Below, piece by piece: positions 54,201-61,500 of a stretch of DNA of 64,000 bases. The stretch's first letter is position 1. Each line of letters starts with the position of its first letter. The translations under genes were made by a program, and so were the position numbers. The notes below the pieces were generated by a model that saw only the letters and a list, made by a program, of their open reading frames with translations, was not told where the DNA came from and ran no database searches. The DNA comes from Colius striatus (Eukaryota > Chordata > Aves > Coliiformes > Coliidae), in assembly GCF_028858725.1 (NCBI RefSeq), contig NC_084781.1:4658513-4722512 (forward strand), in the 5' to 3' direction.

Positions 54201-57200
54201 CAGAAGCAAAGTCACAGAGCTGTTCAAAACTCACATCAGCAATGTCACTGTTTGGGCGGGAGGGACTATCACCACTGTAGTCCAGTTTGCTCACGCAATC
54301 CCCGCTCTCTGCCTCCACTTCGCTCATCTGCAGCGATTCTGTCACAGACCTGGAGGACAAGACTCCATCCTAAACCAAGAAAAAAAGTGAGTTGGGAGAC
54401 AGAACAGAGCAAGCAGGACATCTCAAACACCCAGTTAGTTTACATTATTTATAAAACTTCCCTCATGTACCTGGAAAAGGCTGCAATGACCTTCTAAGAG
54501 AAGACAACAGAAAAATCACATCGAGTTTTCACGGCATAATAACAGTGGAAGAAGGAAAAGAGGAAAAGTAATACTATATACTTTTGAAAAAACAAAAAGC
54601 AAAGCTGTTTTATGCCTCCACTCACTTTAGCTACTCACTCTCCACTCTAAGAGGGACTCCACAGTTTTAAGTTTATTGGCGTAAGACTAATAAACACATC
54701 ATAGTTTGCACTTACTGTTTTAAAAGCAGTTTTTCACAGATCATTTGAAAGTCCATTGTAAAGTCTACTTCATATGTTGACATTACATTGTATTGCTCAA
54801 CAGCATAAGGACAAATTTTAACTCTAGAGGGTGCAATTTGCCTGTACAGCATGTCAAGGAACTCCTGCTTGCCCAGAATACCGTCATCCCCTAAGAATAT
54901 TAATCCAGAACATTACATGGAGAAGCCTTGCACTTTACCTGAGTACAGCCTGTAGCTTTGGACAGCTGCTCTTGCAGCTGAGGAATGTGCTTCTTGGCTT
55001 CCTGTATCTCTTTGAGCAGTCGTGTTGTGGGTGATCGGCTGTACTCTTCTTGCAGAGACTGGAAAATAATTGTACTTTCACTCAGTACCTCCTCAATATC
55101 AAAGCCTGGGACTATAACCTACTACTAATCTTCACTCTTTTAAATAATAAAGAGCACATCTGTACACCTACCAAGCAGATGCTACAGAATGTCTACTTCA
55201 AACAGCTCTCCCCTCTCTCCTGTGTCAAATAACTGCTTTGTAGAGATTTACTGAGATCTCTCAGTAGGAGTGAAAGATGCTTCCTTGCCCAAGGATTAGA
55301 TCAGATTGATAGGTATGTACATTTCCACTTAAGAAGCCTCCTACACATTTCTTCTTACTGCATCAAGGATTAAAACCTCACAAGCTGATCAGTAAGACTG
55401 ACTAGATTTCTCATGTTAGGCCAGTATATAGAAAAGCTAAATACAAGCTATGCAGGGGAATGTTGAGGCTGCTACTAAGTAGTGATTCAACAACCTATCT
55501 TTGCATAAAACTTTCTTCCACCCCTCTCAAACTCATGCAACTCCAGTACCTGCAGCCGCTCCTGCTCCTTCTGTAGCATCTTTCTCAGAATCTCCACCTT
55601 CTGGTTGTGGACAATATTATTCTCCTCCTAGAAAACACAGAGAAATTAAGAGCTGCAGTTTTTGATGGAGCTGTGAAGAAAGATAAGAAAAGTAGATATG
55701 CTCACATTTAATCTACTTCCTGAACATTGGCTCTGAAAAGCCCGACAAGATGCAATTCCAATTTCTAAATCCTGTCCTAAGCATTCCTTCCTACTTTTGA
55801 ACACAGTTATCAATATTATAAAACAACACCCAAAAGGTAGACAGACCAGAAGTGTTTGCTTATATGTTTTCTCTACTCTTCTTTGCCACATGTCATCCAT
55901 CTTTTCATAGAAGTCACAGCATGACTGGCTTGGACCAGACAAAGTCTAAATTCACACCATGAGAACTGCAGTGCATCTCACAGACCACCCGTGAACAACC
56001 CCTCAGCTGTGCTTGTACTATCTCAGAGAGGGCTGGATATTTTTACTTGCAAGATGTTTTTCCCCATGAGATGACATGTCCACTGGGTGGCAGGAGAAAC
56101 GTTCCAATTCCCAGTTGTGATTTGTGCAAGAAGCGCAAAACAATTCAAGGAAAAAAAATACATGACTACGTTTTTCCCACTGCTACGCTGGTTCCTCAGA
56201 AAGAGCTTTAAATCTTACCCCCACAAGCACTGGGCTAGTAATCCTTTCTGCATTTCCTGATGTGCCAGGCAAGTAGGGAGATGTCATGATGGGAGGCATA
56301 TGACCAAACGCTGCCAGATCCACTTCAGAATCAGCTAATGGAATCTGGGGTGAACCCGGTGGGCGCCCCTGGACAGTGAGAGCTACATAGGAACCCGCTG
56401 CAGGGAGAACAAGAACAATTCATGTTTGAGATACACTTGCAGATTTCTATGGTTCCTGTTTCTCTGGTTGCCATTTTGCACTAGAGACAGGACTCAGACC
56501 ACTCTTGGCCCATTTGTTCTTCAAACCAGAGAACCCCAGAGCACTGTCACCTCTGTTAGAGAAACATCTCTTTAAATTCCAATCAAAAAACTTCCCTGCT
56601 AATCATCCTTAATAAAGGCAAGCAAGCAAATCTCTAGTCTAGCAAGTTACACTTACCAGGTTGCATTCACAGTATACATATGCCACAAAATAAACTGTAC
56701 AAGAGTGTAAGAACCACTACCAATTCTTGTACAATCATATCAACAAAGAACACACTTCCTTTAGAAACACCCGTACTCCCCAAGCATCATACAGTCATCT
56801 ACTTTAAGAATGTCTATCAGCTACAGTATTTAAGGTGGAATCAAAAGACAGGAAGATGCATAGGCAAGGTTTGATGTTGACTTTGAACACCAAGCTAAGG
56901 ATAAACTGCAGAAGCATTTATCAACTGAAGTTCAAGATACTAAAATTAGCCCAATTTCACTTCACTGTTCCATAAACACCCTTCATCTCTCAGCATGTGG
57001 CATGGCCAGACCTTCTCCTTGTTACTTGATAGCTAAATTGGTCATTGGTCCTTTAAAATTATGCCTTTCATGCTTTAAAGGAGCATAGTGACAAAAAATA
57101 GTAACCTGCCTTTACTTACACTTGATCAGCTTTACCACCTCCAAATGGTTTGAGTGTGTTACAAGAGTGCCATTCACCTGAGGGTAGGGAGGAAGAGAAA

Positions 57201-58517
57201 GTTATCGGTGCTTAGCTAGTGATTTCCAACCAAAGGTATCCACACACCACACAATAAGCACTAGAATGACAAACAGGTTTTTTTTCCCCCCCATCTCCAT
57301 TGCTATGTCTTCCAAGACATCAGATAAACAATTTATCCTAACAGTTTCTCTTGGTAACCAGAGCTCAGTGTTAATTTAAATGTCTAGTTGAAATCCCAGC
57401 ACTATCTGCGTCAGCAGCTGCTGCTGCACCACTACCATTGTGCAGCAATAGTTTAGACAGTCTTTTAGTTACTAACTTGATTCCTTAGTTGTTTGGGACT
57501 AAATGAGACCATAGATCTCAGGGCAGCTAGGGGAAAAACAATAATCCAAACCAATATTTATTTACAGGCAATTGTTAACAATTGTCTGTTCCTTCTCTCC
57601 CCTGCCACTTCTGTTTTTATCCTATGTGTGATACTTGAACCTTGTACAATGCTGAACTCACCCATAGTTTTGAAATGAGAGTGATCTCCACAACAAAAAC
57701 TAACATTCAGCAGTGGGCTCTCAGTGGCTTTCAGTTCTAGTATCCCCAGAACATGGAAACATGGCCATTCCTCTATCTCACGGGCAAAGCATCACACAAA
57801 AACATCATCAAAACTATCCCACAAAAACATCACAGCAGACATATCACTGACGCTCTTTCAGGGAAAGAGCTCATTTAATACAAATAATCCATTTCTCTGA
57901 TGATTTGAATGTCCTTACCTTGATAATCCTATCACCTGTTTGCACTCCAGCCCGCATGGCTGCTCCATCTAGAGAGGTAAGAAAACATTTAGATCCAATT
58001 TCAGAAGAACTATTGAAAGCAAAAATTGTTTTCAGCACTTCTGTAGTTCCATGCAAAGCTACTTCCTGCCCTCACCCAAGCTTCCTCTGTCTCTATCAGA
58101 CTAAAATATCAGAGTTAGCTACACTAGAGTTGATCTGTTCTCATTCTGCAGCGGATACATCAAACCACAATCCCACCACATTTCAAAGCATCACTTCCTC
58201 TCAGACACAAGAGGTCAGCTTCCAAATACAGCAGACAGCTGGGAGGCGATTCGCTGCATCCCAACAGTGCTCTGTGTCGATACTGAAGCTACAGTCACTG
58301 CATCCATGTGGAAGGCACTTGGAGTTTTCTCCTCCGGCTCACGCACACACGTTTCTTTGATTCTCATGAAAACACTCGAGGCTGCTTGCTGGCTAGCACA
58401 TTCAGCAAGTCTGCTTACCTTCTTTGACAGACTGCACGAAGACTGGATTGTCTCCACTGACTGTCAGCCCAAATCCGTTTTCATCCCGTTGGATAACAAC
58501 ACATCGTTGAACAAGAC
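30150..58517 (-). CDS. ARHGEF12: ARHGEF12 (LARG) RhoGEF, 36 coding exons, 5' end outside window
   Basis: This is a RhoA-selective exchange factor that couples Galpha12/13-linked receptors and plexin-B or other PDZ ligands to RhoA at the plasma membrane (family knowledge). Exons joined in order (high to low coordinate) give 4,445 nt: two bases completing a Gly codon, 1,480 codons and a stop. With residue 1 as the first whole codon (Leu at 58,515), PDZ is about 1-78, coiled coil 130-194, RGS-like 290-480, DH 720-912 and PH 950-1068, followed by a C-terminal tail. Human ARHGEF12 is about 1,544 residues, so about 67 N-terminal residues are missing, to be expected above 64,000. All 35 introns are GT-AG, from 133 to 2,474 bp. 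No frameshift or premature stop was met, so the gene looks functional. It is distinguished from paralogue ARHGEF11 by LARG-like PDZ, RGS and C-terminal sequence. The exons are listed separately. Confidence 0.96.
30975..31288 (-). CDS. ARHGEF12: ARHGEF12 window exon 35: C-terminal tail
   Basis: The 314 bp exon encodes NYLILDGYGTVQESSTDEE, a Ser/Gln/Pro-rich stretch, then MQYIQKIEDDLEKLK, the start of a short C-terminal coiled coil. Acceptor is aacag|gaa and donor taaag|gtacag. It matches the NYLILDGY-VQESSTDEE block of LARG. Confidence 0.95.
32926..33411 (-). CDS. ARHGEF12: ARHGEF12 window exon 34: large C-terminal exon
   Basis: At 486 bp this is the largest coding exon here. It starts GLLKQLLVQQLGFSEKGS, runs through a Ser/Gly/Glu-rich, poorly conserved middle, and ends with DDSGEHFFDAREAHSDENPS-like sequence and IRIS. 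The conserved start and end anchor it to LARG. Acceptor is ttgcag|tgg and donor ctcag|gtgagc. Confidence 0.95.
34510..34737 (-). CDS. ARHGEF12: ARHGEF12 window exon 33: C-terminal tail
   Basis: The 228 bp exon encodes DKDLGLESPLILNTQSSSP, a segment with VSERQFDK, and ends EGQWALDALRN. DLGLES and WALDALRN match LARG; the middle is Ser-rich and divergent. Acceptor is tactag|ata and donor gaact|gtaagt. Confidence 0.95.
35118..35194 (-). CDS. ARHGEF12: ARHGEF12 window exon 32: acidic tail segment
   Basis: The 77 bp exon encodes EEREEEEQQKLKEQHDIPAS and SLQSP. The Glu run is longer than in mammalian LARG as I recall it, while KLKE-QH and LQSP are kept. Acceptor is tgcag|aga and donor tccag|gtaaaa. 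Confidence 0.93.
35356..35445 (-). CDS. ARHGEF12: ARHGEF12 window exon 31: PH C-terminal helix
   Basis: The 90 bp exon encodes WQDLIAQMAGTVKMGSSRR and VIPLPQSGPG. WQDLI closes the PH helix, and IPLPQS-PGE marks the start of the C-terminal tail in LARG. Acceptor is ctgcag|atg and donor ggcga|gtaagt. Confidence 0.95.
36407..36494 (-). CDS. ARHGEF12: ARHGEF12 window exon 30: PH domain, end
   Basis: The 88 bp exon encodes NKAFFVISMSENGAHIYELV and AQTVSEKN. FVISMS-NGA-IYEL is the last PH strands and the start of the C-terminal helix. Acceptor is cttcag|ata and donor aatgt|gtaagt. Confidence 0.96.
36944..37111 (-). CDS. ARHGEF12: ARHGEF12 window exon 29: PH domain, core
   Basis: The 168 bp exon encodes DLYTLLLEDILVLLQKQDDK, then KCHSKILASTADSKHTFSP and TVLVRQVAT. 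It is the central PH sheet, highly conserved. Acceptor is gtgcag|atc and donor caacag|gtcagt. Confidence 0.97.
37506..37581 (-). CDS. ARHGEF12: ARHGEF12 window exon 28: PH domain, start
   Basis: The 76 bp exon encodes NLDLTKRKMLHEGPLTWKVN and RDKTI, the first strands of the PH domain (HEGPL-WKV). Acceptor is gacag|aac and donor attg|gtgagt. Confidence 0.96.
38743..38820 (-). CDS. ARHGEF12: ARHGEF12 window exon 27: DH-PH junction
   Basis: The 78 bp, 26-codon symmetric exon encodes HLEDYQRRLDLSYLKQSEDP and MMDEFR. LEDYQRRLD is the conserved junction motif; the remainder is more divergent from mammalian LARG. Acceptor is tgcag|cat and donor tcagg|gtgagt. Confidence 0.95.
39068..39168 (-). CDS. 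ARHGEF12: ARHGEF12 window exon 26: DH, last helix
   Basis: The 101 bp exon encodes ELPEEKEKVKKAADHCRQVL and NHVNQAVKESENKQ, the long C-terminal DH helix leading into the PH domain. It lies after the largest intron in the gene (2,474 bp). Acceptor is ttgcag|aac and donor aagcag|gtagga. Confidence 0.96.
39169..41642 (-). other. ARHGEF12: Largest ARHGEF12 intron in the window (between exons 25 and 26)
   Basis: This intron of 2,474 bp is between CR3 of the DH domain and the last DH helix. It is AT-rich, with an A/C-rich tract at about 40,380-40,430. I see no exon, RNA gene or clear mobile element inside it. Confidence 0.85.
41643..41757 (-). CDS. ARHGEF12: ARHGEF12 window exon 25: DH domain CR3
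   Basis: The 115 bp exon encodes DAESNPLCRRLQLKDIIPTE and then MQRLTKYPLLLDNIAKYT. The second block is conserved region 3, the DH signature helix that contacts the GTPase switches. Acceptor is tttag|gat and donor cacag|gtaaag. Confidence 0.97.
42569..42694 (-). CDS. ARHGEF12: ARHGEF12 window exon 24: DH domain
   Basis: The 126 bp, 42-codon symmetric exon encodes FSGPAEEKLKQATATFCSNQ and continues to KKDSRFQTFVQ. Acceptor is ggcacag|ttt and donor gtgcag|gtgaat. Confidence 0.96.
43434..43519 (-). CDS. ARHGEF12: ARHGEF12 window exon 23: DH domain
   Basis: The 86 bp exon encodes LNDQMKAVRKRNETSVIGQ and IGEDLLSW. The acceptor tract is mostly A/T (ttttttttaag|ttg), unusual only in ending AAG. Donor is tcctgg|gtaaaa. 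Confidence 0.94.
43986..44132 (-). CDS. ARHGEF12: ARHGEF12 window exon 22: DH domain CR1
   Basis: The 147 bp exon encodes ELFYTERAHVRTLKVLHNVF, then RVTREGIL and KIFSNLEDILGLH. It is conserved region 1 of the DH domain, which contacts RhoA switch I. In the family, the Glu coded across the preceding junction is important for catalysis. Acceptor is cttcag|agt and donor catg|gtaaga. Confidence 0.96.
44266..44420 (-). CDS. ARHGEF12: ARHGEF12 window exon 21: linker and approach to DH
   Basis: The 155 bp exon encodes VDSVGFSDVQSEDELYDFD, the DTDPPNWQQLVSREVL block and KRQEVIN. The last motif is the N-terminal lead of the DH domain, with the conserved Glu coded by the split codon that follows. Acceptor is tgttag|ggt and donor aatg|gtgaga. 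Confidence 0.96.
45042..45077 (-). CDS. ARHGEF12: ARHGEF12 window exon 20: 36 bp micro-exon
   Basis: This micro-exon encodes VVDMGTPKSFR with split codons at both ends. Skipping it would keep the frame. Acceptor is ttgcag|agt and donor cgcaa|gtgagt. It matches the V-(E/D)-GTPK-FRK segment of mammalian LARG. Confidence 0.92.
45375..45504 (-). CDS. ARHGEF12: ARHGEF12 window exon 19: linker
   Basis: The 130 bp exon contains EGTPRTPNNTFEFPSPLENL and ends in an acidic run (QEEEGESE). The GTPRT and F-FP-PL motifs match LARG. Acceptor is gttcag|gtt and donor gagag|gtaact. Confidence 0.94.
45891..46103 (-). CDS. ARHGEF12: ARHGEF12 window exon 18: Ser/Pro-rich linker
   Basis: The 213 bp exon begins IGRAMEMQKPRHPKHLPTAS and continues through SSVSPEPPDSSKIRQSG. 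It is rich in Ser, Pro and Gly and probably disordered. The RAME-QK-RHPKHL and SVSPEP-DS-K-RQSG blocks match LARG. Acceptor is gtttag|ttg and donor aacag|gtaaga. Confidence 0.95.
46290..46395 (-). CDS. ARHGEF12: ARHGEF12 window exon 17: basic linker
   Basis: The 106 bp exon encodes QSIKKEKEGEEKGKRRGFPN followed by ILGPPRRPSRHDSGA. It is a Lys/Arg/Glu-rich linker with a PPRRPSR segment. Acceptor is ctgcag|caa and donor tgcaa|gtaagt. Confidence 0.95.
46566..46587. repeat. 11 bp tandem duplication in an ARHGEF12 intron
   Basis: AGACAGCCTAC occurs twice head to tail in the intron between exons 16 and 17. It is a short duplication with no evident function. Confidence 0.9.
47497..47611 (-). CDS. 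ARHGEF12: ARHGEF12 window exon 16: end of RGS-like domain
   Basis: The 115 bp exon encodes STMQYVILTYMKHLGVKVKE and then RGRIGFLPKIK. This is among the best conserved stretches of the family. Acceptor is tggcag|ttc and donor atcaag|gtagta. Confidence 0.96.
48294..48326 (-). CDS. ARHGEF12: ARHGEF12 window exon 15: 33 bp micro-exon
   Basis: This micro-exon encodes MTSQPLEEDK with split codons on both sides. Its length is a multiple of three, so skipping it would keep the frame. The flanking signals are clear: tttcag|gat and aagag|gtaatg. It matches the MTAQ-EEDK segment of mammalian LARG. Confidence 0.92.
48824..48961 (-). CDS. ARHGEF12: ARHGEF12 window exon 14: RGS-like domain, part 5
   Basis: The 138 bp exon encodes QKRSMGLTLAEGELSKLDAE, a charged helix, and CAEQIIAKIEEV. 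The split Arg codon is shared with the preceding exon. Acceptor is tcttag|gca and donor gtctt|gtgagt. Confidence 0.95.
49430..49480. repeat. Purine-rich tract in an ARHGEF12 intron
   Basis: About 50 bases are nearly all A and G on the plus strand, so the minus-strand transcript carries a long pyrimidine run. It lies between exons 13 and 14, several hundred bases from either splice site. Confidence 0.7.
49640..49682 (+). mobile_element. Possible CR1 3'-end remnant
   Basis: GGTGATCCTAGAGGTCCTCT then CCAGTTGGATATTCCC resembles the degraded CR1 3' terminus in plus orientation. It is short, so the call is tentative. Confidence 0.45.
49780..49885 (-). CDS. ARHGEF12: ARHGEF12 window exon 13: RGS-like domain, part 4
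   Basis: The 106 bp exon encodes DRRRPELLPEELHRQFIQTM and continues to VQRNLEDF. RRPEL-PE-LHR is typical of LARG. Acceptor is ttacag|ac and donor tttcag|gtaaca. Confidence 0.95.
50287..50329 (-). CDS. ARHGEF12: ARHGEF12 window exon 12: RGS-like domain, part 3
   Basis: The 43 bp small exon encodes NLKVPVPDEISLEL plus one base. LKV-VPDE is the LARG signature after the LDRAA helix. Acceptor is ttgcag|aac and donor ctag|gtagga. Confidence 0.93.
50924..51022 (-). CDS. ARHGEF12: ARHGEF12 window exon 11: RGS-like domain, part 2
   Basis: The 99 bp, 33-codon symmetric exon encodes LCYLYTDLYKQTNSKETRR and then VFLEFHQFFLDRAA, the core helices of the Galpha12/13-binding domain. Acceptor is cccacag|ttg and donor gctgca|gtaggt. 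Confidence 0.95.
51378..51488 (-). CDS. ARHGEF12: ARHGEF12 window exon 10: RGS-like domain, part 1
   Basis: The 111 bp, 37-codon exon encodes INGQCSCFQNIELLKSRPAH followed by a hydrophobic helix with LLHHVVSQFDPAAL. This opens the RGS-like (LH/RGSL) domain. Acceptor is tctgcag|att and donor gcattg|gtaaga. Confidence 0.96.
52093..52185 (-). CDS. ARHGEF12: ARHGEF12 window exon 9: acidic run before the RGS-like domain
   Basis: The 93 bp, 31-codon symmetric exon carries IIGAEDDDFDTEQEQ. The acidic run just N-terminal to the RGS-like domain contacts Galpha13 and is needed for GAP activity in this family (established for p115 and PDZ-RhoGEF; inferred here). Acceptor is ctgcag|gat and donor gagcag|gtggga. 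Confidence 0.95.
52980..53051 (-). CDS. ARHGEF12: ARHGEF12 window exon 8: linker
   Basis: The 72 bp, 24-codon symmetric exon encodes SPRSALKERIYPDESPEKTE and then VQDT. The KERIY and PEK motifs match the LARG linker. Acceptor is ttcccag|agt and donor atact|gtgagt. Confidence 0.94.
54235..54369 (-). CDS. ARHGEF12: ARHGEF12 window exon 7: acidic/Ser linker
   Basis: The 135 bp, 45-codon symmetric exon starts DGVLSSRSVTES and ends RPNSDIAD. It is Ser- and acid-rich and clearly less conserved than the flanking exons, but the flanking motifs (DG at the start, SRP-S-D-AD at the end) match mammalian LARG. Acceptor is tttag|gat and donor gctgat|gtgagt. Confidence 0.92.
54939..55058 (-). CDS. ARHGEF12: ARHGEF12 window exon 6: coiled coil
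   Basis: The 120 bp, 40-codon symmetric exon (phase 0 at both ends) includes RLLKEIQEAKKHIPQLQEQL, a heptad-like helix. The segment is thought to support oligomerisation in this family (inference). Acceptor is ttccag|tct and donor actcag|gtaaag. Confidence 0.95.
55550..55627 (-). CDS. ARHGEF12: ARHGEF12 window exon 5: start of coiled coil
   Basis: The 78 bp, 26-codon exon begins EENNIVHNQKVEILRKM and ends QERLQ, an amphipathic helix that opens the coiled coil between PDZ and RGS-like domains. The acceptor reads TAG followed by GAG, so use of the next AG would drop one Glu. Donor is ctgcag|gtactg. Confidence 0.94.
56219..56397 (-). CDS. ARHGEF12: ARHGEF12 window exon 4: end of PDZ and Pro/Ser linker
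   Basis: The 179 bp exon encodes the last PDZ strand (GSYVALTVQGRPPGSP) and a linker rich in Pro and Ser ending ITSPVLVG. Acceptor is ctgcag|cgg and donor gggg|gtaaga. The linker is less conserved than the PDZ core when compared with mammalian LARG as I recall it. Confidence 0.95.
57120..57177 (-). CDS. ARHGEF12: ARHGEF12 window exon 3: PDZ, helix B
   Basis: The 58 bp exon encodes VNGTLVTHSNHLEVVKLIK plus one base of a Ser codon. The His in THSNH is at the usual first position of PDZ helix B (class I-type His, inferred from alignment by eye). Acceptor is cctcag|gtg and donor aagt|gtaagt. Confidence 0.95.
57919..57968 (-). CDS. ARHGEF12: ARHGEF12 window exon 2: PDZ, middle
   Basis: The 50 bp exon encodes DGAAMRAGVQTGDRIIK, the conserved PDZ segment in which GDRI precedes the 'NG' turn. 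Acceptor is ctctag|at and donor aag|gtaagg. The frame enters after one base of the Asp codon and leaves in phase 0. Confidence 0.95.
58419..58517 (-). CDS. ARHGEF12: ARHGEF12 window exon 1: PDZ, first part
   Basis: The 99 bp exon completes a Gly codon, encodes LVQRCVVIQRDENGFGL and continues to SVKE, and leaves one base of the next Asp codon. GFGL (residues 14-17) is the PDZ carboxylate-binding loop that holds the ligand C-terminus. The acceptor is gcag|gt and the donor gaag|gtaag. No earlier exon is visible upstream in the window. Confidence 0.95.
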
Positions 58518-61500
58518 CTGCATAAGAAAGGTGGGGAAAGGGCAGGAGAAAGAGAAGGAGAGGAATACAAAGAGACACAAGCTAGGCATCAGTCCAAAAC
58601 CTTATCCTCCTAGATAATCACAGAGTACTGAAAGAAACTGGTACAATACAACAGAGGGGAAAATATATGGGAGACAGAAACAGGGCATCAGTCCAGAAAC
58701 AGATAGGAACGTCAAGACAGGTCAAGCTTATTGCCTCAGTTACACAAAACAGAGATATACAACAGCAGAGATGCAGACAGCTCTGGCACATCAGACAGAA
58801 CTTGAGGTAAAAGCAGCTTTTAAAGAAGAACAGCTACATACATGAACCGATGAGCACAATTTCCCTTTGTCTGTATTAATAGTTCTTTGACGTACAGCAG
58901 AGGGCTGTCATGTTGCAGTACACCATCAAAAACACTCCAACTTTTTCAAGCTACTCGAGTCACAAATCTCTCAGACTAACATCAGCAGGTTGTACTAACA
59001 TAGATTTATTGAGCAGGGAAAGTTGCTCCAGTTCTCAGCAAAACTGTCATCTCAGGATATCTTCTGTTCCACACAGGTATACTGCACAGAACCTGGACAG
59101 CAGCAGTGAAGAAGCACAAGCAAGTTTGAATCTGCTCCTCCATTACCTTGCTGTGTGATGTCAAAAGCAACTAGTTTTGTTTCTCTGTGTTAGGATTGCT
59201 CATGTTATAAACACATTATAAACACTGCAAAGAGCTACCACAATTAGAGCCCTTTTCTTGAAAATCAACTTTAGGAACTCTGCAAAATGCTTCCTGGGTA
59301 TTCTTTTACATACACAGCAGAAACTGCTCGCTACTGAACACCATCCTTATTTCTAACAGTTTGATTTACTTCTTCATTTCTAAAGCCACACCAGGCAAAA
59401 TTCTTACACTAGCATCTTGAGAAAGAACTGGAGTCCTCCATACCAGAATTGCAGCACCTTTTTTTTGTATGGAAGGAGCAACGGGAATCATGAAGATGCT
59501 CTCCCAGCAAGAGAGACTTGTCTTCTGGACTCATTTTTAAGGAATGAATTGTAACAGAGTGTGGCGTCGTACCCATGTCTGTAACTCTCACACCACTACA
59601 GCTCCTTTCACTTGTCTGGATCAACTCCTAATGGAAATGAGAAGCCTCAAGTGAAAATACTGTCTGCCCAGTCAGCCCTGTTCTCCTCATGTGGCATATA
59701 TGAAAATAGGTGTGGGAGTACTGGAAAAGGTTTCATTGCAGCACTTCTGCAGTAGTGTCATATCCCAGTAACTCCCTTTCTGATGATGAAGTAGAAGTAA
59801 ATTATGCTTTACCTAGTGATCTGCAGTAAACTGACGGAATGGATGCAAAGTGAAAGCAGACAGAGGGAAAAAAAAGCCACCACCTTTCACACCCTCTTTA
59901 TACAGTTAAGTGAAAGAACATGCCTCTCCCTTTTGTACCTCCCATTCTCCTGTATGACCAAGCTTCTTCAAGTCTCACTTCACAAGAATGATGCCCCAGG
60001 GTGGGGTGTGGGAAAGGGAACATATGCTATTTCATAAAAACAGCTCGTTTTAAACCCTGCTGCCAGATGTACAGGTTTTATGAGTAAGACACTAACTAGT
60101 CTTTTGACTCATAAGAACTGTCCTTGTTTAAAGGCACAGTATAGCCCCACGTACTCACTGCCCTTCCACTGAATTTCTTTCTTTTCCAGAACCCTTGGGT
60201 CTACTGATACGCTTCCCCCTTGAATGAATCTGATTGCAGGGGCAATGCAGTAGGAAATGTAACATACACTGACCTCACAGAGTATAAGTTAAGTTCCAAG
60301 AGTCATCAAGTTAAACTGTTTCACACCACAAGTCTTAATTTTACCCAATACCACCTTTTCATTTTAGAATGCAGAGACAAGTGAAATTAGGACAATTTGA
60401 ATTCAAATTAGTCCATAATTGCTTTTTCCCCCTGTATTTACACTTAACCCTTCTCCTAGCACAATATGAAAGGCTAGAATGAGGTCTAGGTAGGCCAGCT
60501 GAGAGACACCATGCTTGACAGAGATACACAGTAGCTTTAGAGTGATTTTAATGAAGTTCTCCAGCAGTTTTCTGAATATAACACTATTGCCTGCAGAACT
60601 AGATCAGCTTTGATAGCACTCCCTGTCTGAACCATGTAGACTAAAAAGAGCAACCTTCGAGTCCTCTCTTTATTCTGCTGTGAGGAAAAATTAGGATAGA
60701 AACCCCTCAAACTTGTCGTTTGCTCTCTTTGGTTCTTGAAGTAAAATACATTCAATTTAAAATCTGCTTACTGGTGGAATTTTAAGACCAGAGCAGCAAT
60801 GTTTTCATAACCCACATCTTGTACCTTGAACACTTCATTAGACACTCTGGAATGGACTGAAAGGAAAGCCACAAACCACTGAGAGCCCAATGACACGCAA
60901 CATAAAGTTTTCAATAGCTGTTACTGTCATGCCTGGATATCACAAGTACACACAGGAACTTCTACATTAAATTAGTAATTAAACCAACTTCACTCACTTT
61001 AATTAAAGTCTATGAGTTTGGGGCAACACAAAAGAGTCCATGTTAGCAAGGGGCAGTCAGGTTTTCAATCATCTTTTTTGCTACTGCGTTCCGATTCTTA
61101 GCGTTCCTTGGATGGAAATCACGAGTCATTCACTTTGAAACATCTTACCAGGATATTTCACTTTTTCTAGTTGAAGCTTAGTAAAGATTACAAGGTCAAC
61201 AGAACTCATCATTGACAGTACTCAAAGTCAAATTAGTAATAATCTTATTCCCACTTCTGCTTTCACATGGCAGTGTCTCAATGTCATGAAATGAGACATC
61301 ATTGTAACTGCACTTAAAGTGCACAGAGTGAGACCACATGGTCATATATCTTGAGTGGATTCATAACACTCTGCTTAGAGAAAAAAAATAATCCTTTTTT
61401 GTCCTTATGTATGTTATAATTCCCCAAACTCAATGGTAATAGCCTCAAGCCAAGAGTACAGTAAAGCAGCTAACCGTGTGCTGTAGTGGAAGAGGTTTAA

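Noticed and set aside
59409..59624. Minus-strand frame ending MEDSSSFSRC considered as an ARHGEF12 N-terminal exon
   Set aside because: The sequence does not resemble the Lys-rich LARG N-terminus and lacks a convincing acceptor-donor pair in the required phase.
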